In this document: positions 44,791 to 52,886 of the stretch, in pieces
How positions within the stretch are numbered: the stretch's first letter is position 1
How the letters are laid out: every line of letters begins with the position of its first letter
DNA from: a virus
Virus record (IMG/VR): IMGVR_UViG_3300025886_000021
Location: 1-60,968 of that record
Strand: one strand, 5' to 3'
DNA: 60,968 bases
Translations under genes and position numbers: made by a program
The notes under the pieces: model-generated
Databases searched by the model: none
What the model was told of the DNA's origin: nothing
Seen by the model: only the letters and a program-made list of their open reading frames with translations

Positions 44791-45828
44791 TTATGTTTTC
44801 CTTATTTTGTATTTTGTACTATTTAATGATTGTATTTTTTGTATTGCCTGTATACCTTCTAACGTAGCATTAGGAATACCCATAACACCCGAAACAGTTG
44901 TGCCTGCTAAAACTGCATTTGCTAAATGCATTAAAATTTCTTCTAATACAGTACCATGTGGTATAGGCTGATCTGCATCGTCTCCACCGATTAATACATC
45001 GCCTGGAGTATTCAATATAACTGCCTCGTTGGCATCAATAACAGCGGCTTCTGTCTTTGCTCGTAATATTACTCGATCTGCTACTCCTACAAACTGTGAA
45101 CCTTGGGATATTCCATATGTAGTCAATGGCTGCGAAAGTTTTAAAGTATTTAATGTTTGTGTACTTGTCAAATATAATGAAGAATTATCCTTACTAACGT
45201 CTTCGGTAACAAATTGTTTATCTGTTTTATACGGTCTTCCATTCGAAATAATCAGTATAGGATCTCCATTTTTATTACCAGACCATGTTCCTGTTACTGA
45301 ATAATCATTTTGGTAATCTATTGTACTTCCGAATCGTATACTATTTCCATATCTACCTTCAATTGTTAAATCACCTCTATATGGTTGTAATGGCGATACA
45401 TCTCTTGGTGTATATTTACTATCTTGTATAATATCGTCGACGAGTGTGGGTAATATATTAGTATTAACGTTAGACGGTATAGCAATTGGATACATATAAT
45501 ACCATTGCGGATATGATTCTGTTGGAGTACTTTCGTGATTAATTGTTTGAAAAACTAAAACCGATTCTCCAGTAATTGGAATTTGTTTTATATTTGAATT
45601 AAATGGTTTTACATTTTGTATATATTGCGGCCTGCCGGCTACTGTATAAGCAACGTCTATCGCAAATAACATATCAGCTGATGATATTTCAGTTTCTTCT
45701 CCATTATTACGTTTACCAGGCGGATATATAACTCCAGTTTTATTTCGTTTATATGTGTCACCTGGACTACGTTTATCGGTAACTTCAGCTACATATGTAA
45801 CAATATCAAATAATCCATCATGATTCAT
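44791..45828 (-). CDS. gp5-like baseplate hub/spike OB-fold protein
   Basis: 345 aa. It has GESVLVFQTINHES and the strongly conserved DLTIEGRYGNSIRFGSTIDY of phage baseplate OB-fold proteins, followed by GDPILIISNGRP. The C-terminal third (VADRVILRAKTEAAVIDANE, AVILNTPGDVLIGGDDADQP) looks like the start of a beta-helix spike. T4 gp5 (575 aa) also has a lysozyme domain; none was seen here, so the wall hydrolase is presumably another protein. Likely the spike or hub that first contacts the outer membrane. Confidence 0.75.
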   Translation of the reverse strand: MNHDGLFDIVTYVAEVTDKRSPGDTYKRNKTGVIYPPGKRNNGEETEISSADMLFAIDVAYTVAGRPQYIQNVKPFNSNIKQIPITGESVLVFQTINHESTPTESYPQWYYMYPIAIPSNVNTNILPTLVDDIIQDSKYTPRDVSPLQPYRGDLTIEGRYGNSIRFGSTIDYQNDYSVTGTWSGNKNGDPILIISNGRPYKTDKQFVTEDVSKDNSSLYLTSTQTLNTLKLSQPLTTYGISQGSQFVGVADRVILRAKTEAAVIDANEAVILNTPGDVLIGGDDADQPIPHGTVLEEILMHLANAVLAGTTVSGVMGIPNATLEGIQAIQKIQSLNSTKYKIRKT

Positions 45829-46252
45829 GATTATCCTTTAACTTTGTTTTAACGTGTTCGATTTTTTGTTTAATCTCTTGATCTTCCTGTTCAATTTTTT
45901 CTATCTCATCTTCGAGTTCATGAGTCAACGTTGTTTGTGCTATGTCAATCAATTGTTGTTTTTCAGCATCTGACAGCAATGAATCGGTGCCTGATATAGT
46001 CTGACTTGTTGATATATATCGTTGCACTATAGCAGTTAATTTTACCAAATGATCGTCATTTTTAACGGCTACGTCTAAGTATTCTTTTATAAGTGGTACT
46101 ATGATAGTAGCATCAGACGCATTACGTATAAGTGGTTGGAGTTGAGATATAAGTTGATTTATCTGTCTATCTTTCTTTTTTGAATTATGATAAACATCAT
46201 GCATTAAATCAGCAAAACTGGTTCCTTTGAATATTTCTTCATTCTTGTCCAT
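45818..46252 (-). CDS. Coiled-coil protein next to the hub gene
   Basis: 144 aa, starting MDKNEEIFKGTSFADLMHDV, with an acidic C-terminal coiled coil (LEDEIEKIEQEDQEIKQKIE). It overlaps the downstream gp5-like gene by 11 bases. No family recognised. Position and coupling suggest baseplate assembly. Confidence 0.65.
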   Translation of the reverse strand: MDKNEEIFKGTSFADLMHDVYHNSKKKDRQINQLISQLQPLIRNASDATIIVPLIKEYLDVAVKNDDHLVKLTAIVQRYISTSQTISGTDSLLSDAEKQQLIDIAQTTLTHELEDEIEKIEQEDQEIKQKIEHVKTKLKDNHES

Positions 46253-46276
46253 AACTTGCTCCTTTAATAATAAATA

Positions 46277-46981
46277 TCAAAAGGGCAATTTTATGAAATT
46301 TTTATTAGTATATTCTTGAAACTTTTCTTCATATAAATGTTTTAAAATTTTAACAACCCGTGTTATATTTGAAGTAGGAAGGCCTGTTCGTTCTCTTATA
46401 AAGATATATAACGCTTTTTTATTATAATCTTCAATATTAATACGTGTTTCGAAAAGATGCAATACTGAATCTGCAACGTGTATATCTGTCTGGCTTGTAA
46501 ATATTGTGTTTAAATTATCATAACAATAGTCTACAAATTCATCCATAAAATATTTCATAACTTCTCGCATATCATCATTATGCATTTCAGTAGTAATATT
46601 TCTTTGTTCATCTATATCAATTGGCTGTCTATTTTGTTTAACTTTAACATATGCTTTTTGATTTTCTGCAATCAAATAATTAAATGTAGTTCTAGTATAA
46701 TATGAATATGACTTACCGGCATTTGGTTTAAACTTTTCTAAACGAGCAGTTAAATATGTAACTATGTCTGTTTGTAAATCCTGAAATGAACATTTCTGTA
46801 ATACATATGTAGGTTTTACTTTGTTAATTAAATTTTCGGTAAGCTTCATGAATGGCGGATATATAAATCGCCTATATATACGTTCTCGTTGTACTGTACT
46901 TTCTGATTTATTATAAGCACAAATTGCTACATCTTGCAATCGTGTGTAATATGCATTACTCTTCTTCTTTTTCCTCGGCAT
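46277..46981 (-). CDS. Late sigma factor, gp55-like
   Basis: 234 aa from the ATG at 46979..46981, with GGAAT upstream; a TTG three bases earlier is a weaker choice. A region-2-like core is present: SYYTRTTFNYLIAENQKAYV, preceded by FQDLQTDIVTYLTARLEKF. The C-terminal helical domain (TGLPTSNITRVVKILKHLYE) fits a DNA-binding region. gp55 of T4 (185 aa) directs host RNA polymerase to late promoters (TATAAATA) with the sliding clamp. It would recognise the ATATTTATA elements described here. It lies among regulatory and membrane genes upstream of the baseplate block. Confidence 0.78.
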   Translation of the reverse strand: MPRKKKKSNAYYTRLQDVAICAYNKSESTVQRERIYRRFIYPPFMKLTENLINKVKPTYVLQKCSFQDLQTDIVTYLTARLEKFKPNAGKSYSYYTRTTFNYLIAENQKAYVKVKQNRQPIDIDEQRNITTEMHNDDMREVMKYFMDEFVDYCYDNLNTIFTSQTDIHVADSVLHLFETRINIEDYNKKALYIFIRERTGLPTSNITRVVKILKHLYEEKFQEYTNKNFIKLPF

Positions 46982-47252
46982 CAAATTCCTCTTTAAGTTG
47001 TTCTATTACTTGTTGTAACATGTTAAACGTTGTTCCTGCTTCATCATCTTTCTCAAATGCACCTAACCGATCAATATTTTGCATTGCTTCATAAGATTGT
47101 TTAATTTGCATGTACATGTATTCATTAGTTTGTGACACCGATTCATAATATTCTTCCTGGTCTGCTAAAACGCCTGCTAATACATATGCACGATAAGCAA
47201 AATATGCAGTAGTACCTAAAAACAATACGCTTAATATAATAAATGTTATCAT
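46956..47252 (-). CDS. Small membrane-anchored coiled-coil protein
   Basis: 98 aa. An N-terminal transmembrane helix (ITFIILSVLFLGTTAYFAYR) is followed by an acidic helix ending EEFDAEEKEEE. It overlaps the sigma gene and the HD-hydrolase gene. T4-like marine phages have similar small anchored proteins near gp55. Role unknown. Confidence 0.65.
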   Translation of the reverse strand: MITFIILSVLFLGTTAYFAYRAYVLAGVLADQEEYYESVSQTNEYMYMQIKQSYEAMQNIDRLGAFEKDDEAGTTFNMLQQVIEQLKEEFDAEEKEEE

Positions 47253-48019
47253 GATATATCCTTAAAAATGTCTGCAATCGAACTTCCTATATTTGGATTA
47301 TTCTCTGCTAAGTTTTTTATAGCTGTGCTTTTAGTTGCTTTACTTTTTTCGGATACTTTGGTAGGTGTTCCTGCTTTATGATTTTTCCATTGCTCATATT
47401 CTATCTGAGCAGCCATATGATCGCCATGATGCAAAACAACAGCCATATTGGTTTTCAATTTAGCTTGAGCACTTCTTGCAACGAAATATGGTTTATTAGC
47501 TTCATCATACATTCCATCATGAATCTTAATAGATTGATATTCATTCCAAGACATTGGGATATCATACTTTTGTAATAACCAAACAGATAAATCCGGCACC
47601 ATTGAAAAAGGAATATTTTCATTGTGCTTATACATTCGACCCATATTCTTTCTGTGCCAATCTGAAGTCTCTACTTGATAAACTTCATTACCATCTCCTG
47701 GAAATCCTACTTTGCCTAGGTCATGATGCATTGCTGCAAACATCAATTCTTCTAATGTATAACCTGACATATCAGCTCCTAACTTACTCCATAGATTATA
47801 TAATTCATGAGTGCAATTCATTACACGAAGTACATGGTCTATATAACCTCCTGCGAATGCGTTATGAAAGTGTGCTATAGAAGATGCTGGCATCATTGCA
47901 ATGCGATCTTCAAAGTCATCATACATTTTGTGAATTTGTTTGGCTCTTGTAGGAAACTGTAAATCGATTTCATCTCGAAAGTTTTCCCAATTTTCTTTTA
48001 TTTGATTTGCTTCTAACAT
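47249..48019 (-). CDS. HD-domain phosphohydrolase
   Basis: 256 aa. HD-superfamily metal ligands appear in order: GGYIDHVLRV (H62), AAMHHDLGKVGFPGDGNEVY (HD at 99-100), YQSIKIHDGMYDE, LHHGDHMAAQIEYE. The family includes cyclic-nucleotide phosphodiesterases and nucleotidases. Homologues are common in large T4-like phages. The substrate cannot be read from the sequence. The ATG overlaps the next gene by 4 bases. Confidence 0.85.
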   Translation of the reverse strand: MLEANQIKENWENFRDEIDLQFPTRAKQIHKMYDDFEDRIAMMPASSIAHFHNAFAGGYIDHVLRVMNCTHELYNLWSKLGADMSGYTLEELMFAAMHHDLGKVGFPGDGNEVYQVETSDWHRKNMGRMYKHNENIPFSMVPDLSVWLLQKYDIPMSWNEYQSIKIHDGMYDEANKPYFVARSAQAKLKTNMAVVLHHGDHMAAQIEYEQWKNHKAGTPTKVSEKSKATKSTAIKNLAENNPNIGSSIADIFKDIS

Positions 48020-48036
48020 ATTATTATAATATTAAA

Positions 48037-48201
48037 TTATTTTCGTAATTCCAATATCTTGCCGTTAACTAGGTCGTTAGTGCATTTCCAACATGTAACT
48101 GCGGTGGCATTAGCATCAACTCTTTCTGATATTCGATTGCAGTATTTGCACTGCATTTTTTGGTAACCTTGTTTGTTTTTTGTAACTTTGTTTTTCTTCA
48201 T
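48037..48201 (-). CDS. Small zinc-ribbon protein
   Basis: 54 aa, found by reading the gap by eye. ATG at 48201 overlaps the upstream membrane-protein stop by 4 bases. CKYC at residues 18-21 and CWKC at 37-40 form a Cys4 ribbon with a lysine-rich N-terminus (MKKNKVTKNKQGYQKM). It may bind nucleic acid or RNA polymerase. The position just upstream of the HD and sigma genes suggests a regulatory role, which is speculative. Confidence 0.8.
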   Translation of the reverse strand: MKKNKVTKNKQGYQKMQCKYCNRISERVDANATAVTCWKCTNDLVNGKILELRK

Positions 48202-49151
48202 TTTATTTCCGATCTTATTATAACTCGTTTTGGTTTTTGTTTTTCTTCTTGATATATGTCTTCCGTTGTATCTGGTATTTGCAAAGTCGGAGGAGTTGGG
48301 GCTTTAACCCGCTCGGCTTTACTCTCCTCCTCTGCGACTTCTGGTATCACCTCAGACAGGGGGTCTTTAGTTTCAAATAATCGATTTGAAGCAATTAATA
48401 ACATGACAGCTAATGGGTCAAATACAAATATAAAAAGCAGTATAAACCAATTCACAACACTATCAACTGGTTGGTTTACTTGTTGTGCTACATATTTAAT
48501 GGGGCCTACCTCGGCCGAAACTTTGCTCTGAGTTTGTATTTTGAGCATTCGTTGATCTAGGTTGCTAACTGAATCAGAATATGCAATTTCTCGGCTGTAT
48601 AATGTGTCTCTTCGCGATGTTGTTTGGTCTAACTGTTTTTCTAATACTCGTCTAGTTGCCGAACTGGTTGTTGTTATAACTTCGCCATCGGCATTAGTAT
48701 ATTGTATAACGTTATTAGATAATCCAGATGTCAATTCTGTAATATTTTTATTTAATGATTCCTTTTCAGTTCTAATATCATTGGCTGCGGTTTGGTATCT
48801 TTGTTTTTTTAATTCTAAAACAGAAATTTTTGATTCTTGGTTTGCAAGTTCATATGCCGTTTCTTGATATGCTGAAACTAAAAATCCATATATGCCTAAC
48901 GATGTAATACACATCAATATGAATACAGCTGTTACCAGATAGCTCTTAAGAAGCACGGATATGGCTTTCCATTGTTGATGTAGATAAGAAGCGGTTATTA
49001 GTTTGCTAACTTCTAATATTGAAGCCATAACAATAACCGCAGTTGCTTGAGCTGAAAATAATTTGCTAAGTCCAAATACACTGTAATAGGCAGCTGTCCC
49101 GGCTAATCCTAAGGATGCTGAAAATACAACATATGGAAAAAAGCGTTTCAT
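48198..49151 (-). CDS. Multi-pass membrane protein with coiled coil
   Basis: 317 aa. Three hydrophobic segments lie in the first 95 residues (FPYVVFSASLGLAGTAAYY, ATAVIVMASILEVSKLI, YLVTAVFILMCITSLGIYGF). A long coiled coil (about 105-210) and a fourth segment, WFILLFIFVFDPLAVMLLIA, follow, then a Pro-rich cytoplasmic tail. This architecture recurs in membrane proteins of large T4-like phages, where FDPLAVMLLIASN is conserved. Function unknown; superinfection exclusion or envelope remodelling are possibilities. Confidence 0.78.
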   Translation of the reverse strand: MKRFFPYVVFSASLGLAGTAAYYSVFGLSKLFSAQATAVIVMASILEVSKLITASYLHQQWKAISVLLKSYLVTAVFILMCITSLGIYGFLVSAYQETAYELANQESKISVLELKKQRYQTAANDIRTEKESLNKNITELTSGLSNNVIQYTNADGEVITTTSSATRRVLEKQLDQTTSRRDTLYSREIAYSDSVSNLDQRMLKIQTQSKVSAEVGPIKYVAQQVNQPVDSVVNWFILLFIFVFDPLAVMLLIASNRLFETKDPLSEVIPEVAEEESKAERVKAPTPPTLQIPDTTEDIYQEEKQKPKRVIIRSEIK

Positions 49152-49330
49152 TATGTTCTATCGATATAATACTTTGCTGATTCTAATTTACGAAATGCTC
49201 TTGCTAAATTATCGATTGCCGACTTTTTATCAATCTTGCCTTCCATTAACATTTTACCGGTTGTTCTAACCATTTCTTTTGCATCTTCGATGTCATCAGT
49301 TAATTTATTTTTGTAACGAAATTCTGCCAT
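49151..49330 (-). CDS. Small helical protein
   Basis: 59 aa, read by eye in the gap. ATG at 49330, and the stop overlaps the next start (TAATG at 49149..49153), which argues strongly for translation. Charged and helical (DDIEDAKEMVRTTGKMLMEG, SAIDNLARAFRKLES). A late-promoter-like element lies 33 bases upstream. No family recognised. Confidence 0.75.
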   Translation of the reverse strand: MAEFRYKNKLTDDIEDAKEMVRTTGKMLMEGKIDKKSAIDNLARAFRKLESAKYYIDRT

Positions 49331-49363
49331 TGTGACCTTTTTTATAAAATTAATACTATTTAA

Positions 49364-49372
49364 TATAAATAT
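49364..49372 (-). promoter_or_regulatory. Late-promoter-like element
   Basis: ATATTTATA on the coding strand, 33 bases before the 59-aa gene, just after the stop of the UV endonuclease gene. Confidence 0.5.
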
Positions 49373-49373
49373 G

Positions 49374-50396
49374 TTAGTCTAGGATTAATGGTGTTTGACA
49401 ACACTCTACATTGATATTAAGCAATGCCTGCTCTTTTGCCTTAGCTTCTACCACAACATCTAGACTGTCTACACCATATGTATTGGGAGTAGTCAATATA
49501 TAATCTGCATGAGCCTGCTCTCGAATCTTGCTAAACTCTTTGTATGCCTTAGCAAACGTTGGCCATTGTGGAAGATCTTCCCAAGCAATATTATGCTTTT
49601 CGCAAATACCTTCGATAAGCCGTTGCTGCTCGTGCCTGCGAGACTCGCTGTAATGAGTGCACTGAGTAACACCATGTTTCTGCCATGTCTCACGAGCCAT
49701 AAAGAATGCCTCCTCCTCGGATAAGTCACCGGTATTGAAAACGTGATGCCAATAGTCAAAAGTAATAGGAATATCAGTATGAACGTGAACCATTTCGTAT
49801 AAGTCACGAACGGAATACATAGACGCTTTGTCGTCATTCTCAATAACAAGACGAGCTTGAACTGAGTCTGATAGTCGATAATAATTACGAATCCACCGCT
49901 CAATAGTAGCCGGCTTATCATTATAAGTAGCACCTATATGAATATTGATCTTGTTGTCATAACTAGGAGCATAGCCAAGCATATCAAACATTTCGCTATG
50001 TCGTTCTAGACTAACAATACTATTTTCAACCACAACCGGATCGGGACTACCTAATATATGAAATGGGCCTGGATGTGTAGTGAGTCGAATACCATGCTCT
50101 CGAGCAAAGTCGCCAGCTTCTTGTAACACCTCACAGATACGATCATAGTCAGGCAAGTCCTTGATCTCGTAATGATTCCAACGAGGAAACATTTCACTGC
50201 CTATACGGAAGAGTCGAATGCCATGGGCTAAATTCCATTTGAGTATAGGGAGTAAATCTTCTGCGTTAAGCAGACTGCGCTCACTTGCCAAAGGCATACC
50301 ACCCTTTTCAAAGATGCGTTGAATCATTGTCCGGCCGGTGCGAATACCTGCCTTGCCTAATGTCATGTTGTTACAGGCATAACCAAATCTAATCAT
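49374..50396 (-). CDS. uvsE: UV damage endonuclease (UVDE family)
   Basis: 340 aa. UVDE TIM-barrel hallmarks: RFGYACNNMTLG at the start, LFRIGSEMFPRWNH, RLTTHPGPFHIL, NINIHIGA-like NKINIHIGATYNDK, RLVIENDDK, PITFDYWHHVFN and THYSESRR, carrying the expected His/Glu/Asp metal ligands. UvsE nicks 5' to cyclobutane dimers and 6-4 photoproducts. It is GC-richer than its neighbours: two 60-base lines I counted (49801..49920) have 25 G/C each, against 10 in one line of gp6 (41461..41520). This fits recent acquisition. It is preceded by the shared promoter-like motif at 50413..50446. Confidence 0.95.
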   Translation of the reverse strand: MIRFGYACNNMTLGKAGIRTGRTMIQRIFEKGGMPLASERSLLNAEDLLPILKWNLAHGIRLFRIGSEMFPRWNHYEIKDLPDYDRICEVLQEAGDFAREHGIRLTTHPGPFHILGSPDPVVVENSIVSLERHSEMFDMLGYAPSYDNKINIHIGATYNDKPATIERWIRNYYRLSDSVQARLVIENDDKASMYSVRDLYEMVHVHTDIPITFDYWHHVFNTGDLSEEEAFFMARETWQKHGVTQCTHYSESRRHEQQRLIEGICEKHNIAWEDLPQWPTFAKAYKEFSKIREQAHADYILTTPNTYGVDSLDVVVEAKAKEQALLNINVECCQTPLILD

Positions 50397-50412
50397 AACT
50401 TCTAATTTTATT

Positions 50413-50446
50413 ATTAATATAAGAAAAAAAATGCAGAAATCCTAAT
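50413..50446 (-). promoter_or_regulatory. Shared 34-base promoter-like motif, copy 1 (upstream of uvsE)
   Basis: On the minus strand it runs ATTAGGATTTCTGC, then eight T's, then a TATATTAAT box 17 bases from the ATG. It is identical over 34 bases to 51928..51961 and similar at 53372..53405. It is different from the ATATTTATA element and probably an earlier-class promoter. Confidence 0.6.
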
Positions 50447-50468
50447 ACATAGTATTTTAATAATCGTT

Positions 50469-50477
50469 ATATTTATA
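50469..50477 (+). promoter_or_regulatory. Late-promoter-like element, plus strand
   Basis: ATATTTATA followed by TAAAAG, 25 bases before the plus-strand ATG at 50503. It has the same orientation to its gene as the minus-strand copies. Confidence 0.6.
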
Positions 50478-50502
50478 TAAAAGAAACCTAATAGGATAAA
50501 CA

Positions 50503-51483
50503 ATGAAAAATATTTTATCAGAAAATATGCGCAGATTTGGTACTAAGAATTTAACTGAGTCCAACATAAAAAAATTACAAGAACAGGATCCTAAAATAGC
50601 GACAGATATCGCACAGCCAGGTGAAGAAGCCAATCCACTTCCAGATACTCCAAAGAGTCCAGAAAAATTAGTTACCATGTCTGGACCAGACCAAATTAAA
50701 CAACAGCTACAAGGAACGCATAAAGATGCAATTTTATCAATACCGGGATGGGATAAGTTTTTAAAATTAGTGCCTGTTAAAGAAACCACCGCTATGGTTA
50801 TAGATTATGCAGCATTTTCAAATGCATATGCAGCTTATTTGGGCGCTACCAATGGTAGGTTAACAACAATTGAGTCTATTATTGGTAAAAATATTTTCTT
50901 GTTCGTACCTGGTGTTTTTGATAATTATAGTCAAGGTGGGGCATTTAGTGATGCAAATAAAAATGCTAACTTAGTACAATACCTTAAAGGTAATAATATT
51001 GACACTATAATAAAACGAACATATGTTCCCGTTGCTGCTGTTAAATCATTCCATAATGGTGTACATGTATTCCTAAATACAAGAAAAGGTTTTAAAACAG
51101 ACTATTCAGGTAATCCGCAAAATCCGGTATCAACCGATACAGCTCCAGATGGAGATGGCAGTAAACCTGGTGGGACTTCTACATCGTATGGGTCATATTG
51201 GGGTCATAATGGCGAAAAAAGAAGAGGTGGTAATGGTCCAGGTTTGTTAGTACCAATGCAAAGCCCTAGAGCCAATACAAGTTCCGATCAGCAATTAACG
51301 ATCCCAAAAAATGCTGAATTTCGTCTGATGAACTATGGACGCGGAGTCCGAATGAAAATATGGCAAGCGTCAAAAGTTGGATGGGGAAGCAATTGGGAAA
51401 CGTTAATTAACGATTTAAATTCGTGGGATACGATTGCCGGCGGTAATATTACAAATATATACAACGGCAAACAATTAGGTTAA
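50503..51483 (+). CDS. Tagged putative capsid-internal protein, paralogue A
   Basis: 326 aa, one of only two plus-strand genes. ATG with AGGATAAAC upstream. The N-terminal tag MKNILSENMRRFGTKNLTES, then NIKKLQEQD, has three L-x-E sites (LSE, LTE, LQE) and is shared with the genes at 52017 and 59623. The body is not recognised; its C-terminus has a Gly/Arg-rich stretch (WGHNGEKRRGGNGPGLLVPM) and RLMNYGRGVRMKIWQASKVG. I infer a protein packaged in the prohead and processed by gp21. Divergent from uvsE and convergent with an exported-protein gene. Confidence 0.72.
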   Translation: MKNILSENMRRFGTKNLTESNIKKLQEQDPKIATDIAQPGEEANPLPDTPKSPEKLVTMSGPDQIKQQLQGTHKDAILSIPGWDKFLKLVPVKETTAMVIDYAAFSNAYAAYLGATNGRLTTIESIIGKNIFLFVPGVFDNYSQGGAFSDANKNANLVQYLKGNNIDTIIKRTYVPVAAVKSFHNGVHVFLNTRKGFKTDYSGNPQNPVSTDTAPDGDGSKPGGTSTSYGSYWGHNGEKRRGGNGPGLLVPMQSPRANTSSDQQLTIPKNAEFRLMNYGRGVRMKIWQASKVGWGSNWETLINDLNSWDTIAGGNITNIYNGKQLG

Positions 51484-51484
51484 A

Positions 51485-51904
51485 TTAATAATAAATTACC
51501 GCATCATTGAATAATATAATTGATGATTCATTTTTAATTAAATCATATGTTTTGTAATAAACACAATTATCAATAACTTCTATAGTAATATTATTATTAT
51601 CCGATTTCGAATTACAATATATATATTTTGAAACGTTGTCGACAATTAATGTATCATATGTAAAGTATCGTGTTTCATACCGATTATACATTACAATTTG
51701 TTGCCTTGATTGATCAAATCTAAAGTTATAGTAATAACTAGATTTAAAGTTTCGGTTTATATATTCTTTATTAAAAATAGATTCTTGTGATCCATCTCCT
51801 TCAATAATATATTCAATACCAGACGTAGTATGAATTTTACTTTGCCAATCTTGGCTAAATACAATTGAAGAATTAACTAATACTAATAATAATAACTTTT
51901 TCAT
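51485..51904 (-). CDS. Small exported protein
   Basis: 139 aa. Signal peptide MKKLLLLVLVNSSIVFSQ, with cleavage expected before or after the Gln as in flavobacterial exported proteins. The mature part is Tyr/Asn/Ser-rich and beta-like (YYYNFRFDQSRQQIVMYNRY), with no cysteine-type lipobox. Not recognised. It lies directly after the plus-strand gene, tail to tail, and its upstream region carries the shared 34-base motif. May modify the host envelope during infection. Confidence 0.72.
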   Translation of the reverse strand: MKKLLLLVLVNSSIVFSQDWQSKIHTTSGIEYIIEGDGSQESIFNKEYINRNFKSSYYYNFRFDQSRQQIVMYNRYETRYFTYDTLIVDNVSKYIYCNSKSDNNNITIEVIDNCVYYKTYDLIKNESSIILFNDAVIYY

Positions 51905-51927
51905 AATTTTATCTTTTAATTTATACT

Positions 51928-51961
51928 ATTAATATAAGAAAAAAAATGCAGAAATCCTAAT
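51928..51961 (-). promoter_or_regulatory. Shared 34-base promoter-like motif, copy 2
   Basis: Identical to 50413..50446, 24 bases before the exported-protein ATG, and oriented toward it. Confidence 0.6.
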
Positions 51962-51983
51962 TAGCAGTTTTTTAGTTATACAT

Positions 51984-51992
51984 ATATTTATA
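51984..51992 (+). promoter_or_regulatory. Late-promoter-like element, plus strand
   Basis: ATATTTATA followed by TAAAAGAAACC, 24 bases before the ATG at 52017. The whole leader is nearly the same as that of the paralogue at 50503. Confidence 0.6.
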
Positions 51993-52016
51993 TAAAAGAA
52001 ACCTATAGGATAAACA

Positions 52017-52826
52017 ATGAAAAATATTTTATCAGAAAATATGCAGCGGTTCGGAACCAAAAATTTAAACGAATCCAATATTGAAAAATTAAATGAAAAT
52101 CAGGGTCAGATAAGAATGACCGTAAGCGGCCGAAGGAATAAACAACCAATTGGAGATTTGAATCTCCAAAATAAAGTACAGATACCATATGATACCCGTT
52201 TCGTTACAGATACGGATAGTAGATCGATATCAACATTGGATCCTAAAGTTAAATATGTTAACGCAAATTACACGTTACGAATATACAACAAAACTCTCTT
52301 AAATGAATTTCGACAGCTCACCGGTGGAACTATTATTCTTGATAAATTAGAATTTGTTCCAAATGGAAACATGTTTGGAACATCATTAAATTGGAAAGAT
52401 ACTATAGAATTAAATCAACAAATACCTTTAAGTAAAGGCTCTATGACAACTACTCAAATTCAAATACCAATTCCAGCGCCGAAAGCTGCTGCAAGTCTTG
52501 ATTCGAGTAAAAATAAAGTCAACATTAGTTTTAAAGAGTCAGATGGCGGCAAGAGTCTTGGGATCGATGGAGCTAGATATACCTTAAGAGGTCGTATACA
52601 GTCACGAACGCGAGACCGAGCTACCCTGGTAGCCAATATAGAAAAAGCCATTGCAAGTGGGAAATTAAAAGATACAGATGGCGGTAAAGCTAGAATGGCA
52701 CAATGGGATGCAGCTAATCCTAGTGGCACCAGTGCCGCAACTACTTCTGGAGCATTTTATGTACAAATTCCAGTTAGTCTTTCTAGTATTGCTATTCCAG
52801 TTAGCCCAAGTCAAGGACGTGGATAA
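52017..52826 (+). CDS. Tagged putative capsid-internal protein, paralogue B
   Basis: 269 aa. The leader and the first 20 codons match the 50503 gene (MKNILSENMQRFGTKNLNES, then NIEKLNENQ; L-x-E sites LSE, LNE, LNE), but the bodies differ. The body has repeated-looking basic regions (KYVNANYTLRIYNKTLLNEF, RIQSRTRDRATLVANIEKAI) and ends with SLSSIAIPVSPSQGRG. A terminator follows at 52847..52872. The tag with variable cargo points to a head-internal protein; function of the cargo is unknown. Confidence 0.72.
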   Translation: MKNILSENMQRFGTKNLNESNIEKLNENQGQIRMTVSGRRNKQPIGDLNLQNKVQIPYDTRFVTDTDSRSISTLDPKVKYVNANYTLRIYNKTLLNEFRQLTGGTIILDKLEFVPNGNMFGTSLNWKDTIELNQQIPLSKGSMTTTQIQIPIPAPKAAASLDSSKNKVNISFKESDGGKSLGIDGARYTLRGRIQSRTRDRATLVANIEKAIASGKLKDTDGGKARMAQWDAANPSGTSAATTSGAFYVQIPVSLSSIAIPVSPSQGRG

Positions 52827-52846
52827 TAATATTATATAAACGTAGT

Positions 52847-52872
52847 AAAGCCCCTTAATTGGGGCTTTTTTT
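52847..52872 (+). terminator. Intrinsic terminator after the plus-strand gene
   Basis: AAAGCCCC/GGGGCTTT stem with a TTAATT loop and a following T-run, 20 bases past the plus-strand stop. It could also act on the convergent exported-protein gene. Confidence 0.9.
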
Positions 52873-52886
52873 ATGACCGTAACGTC

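Noticed and set aside
49493-49933. Minus-strand 146-aa frame inside uvsE
   Set aside because: Overlaps a clear UVDE gene in another phase and is a shadow of its GC-rich codons.
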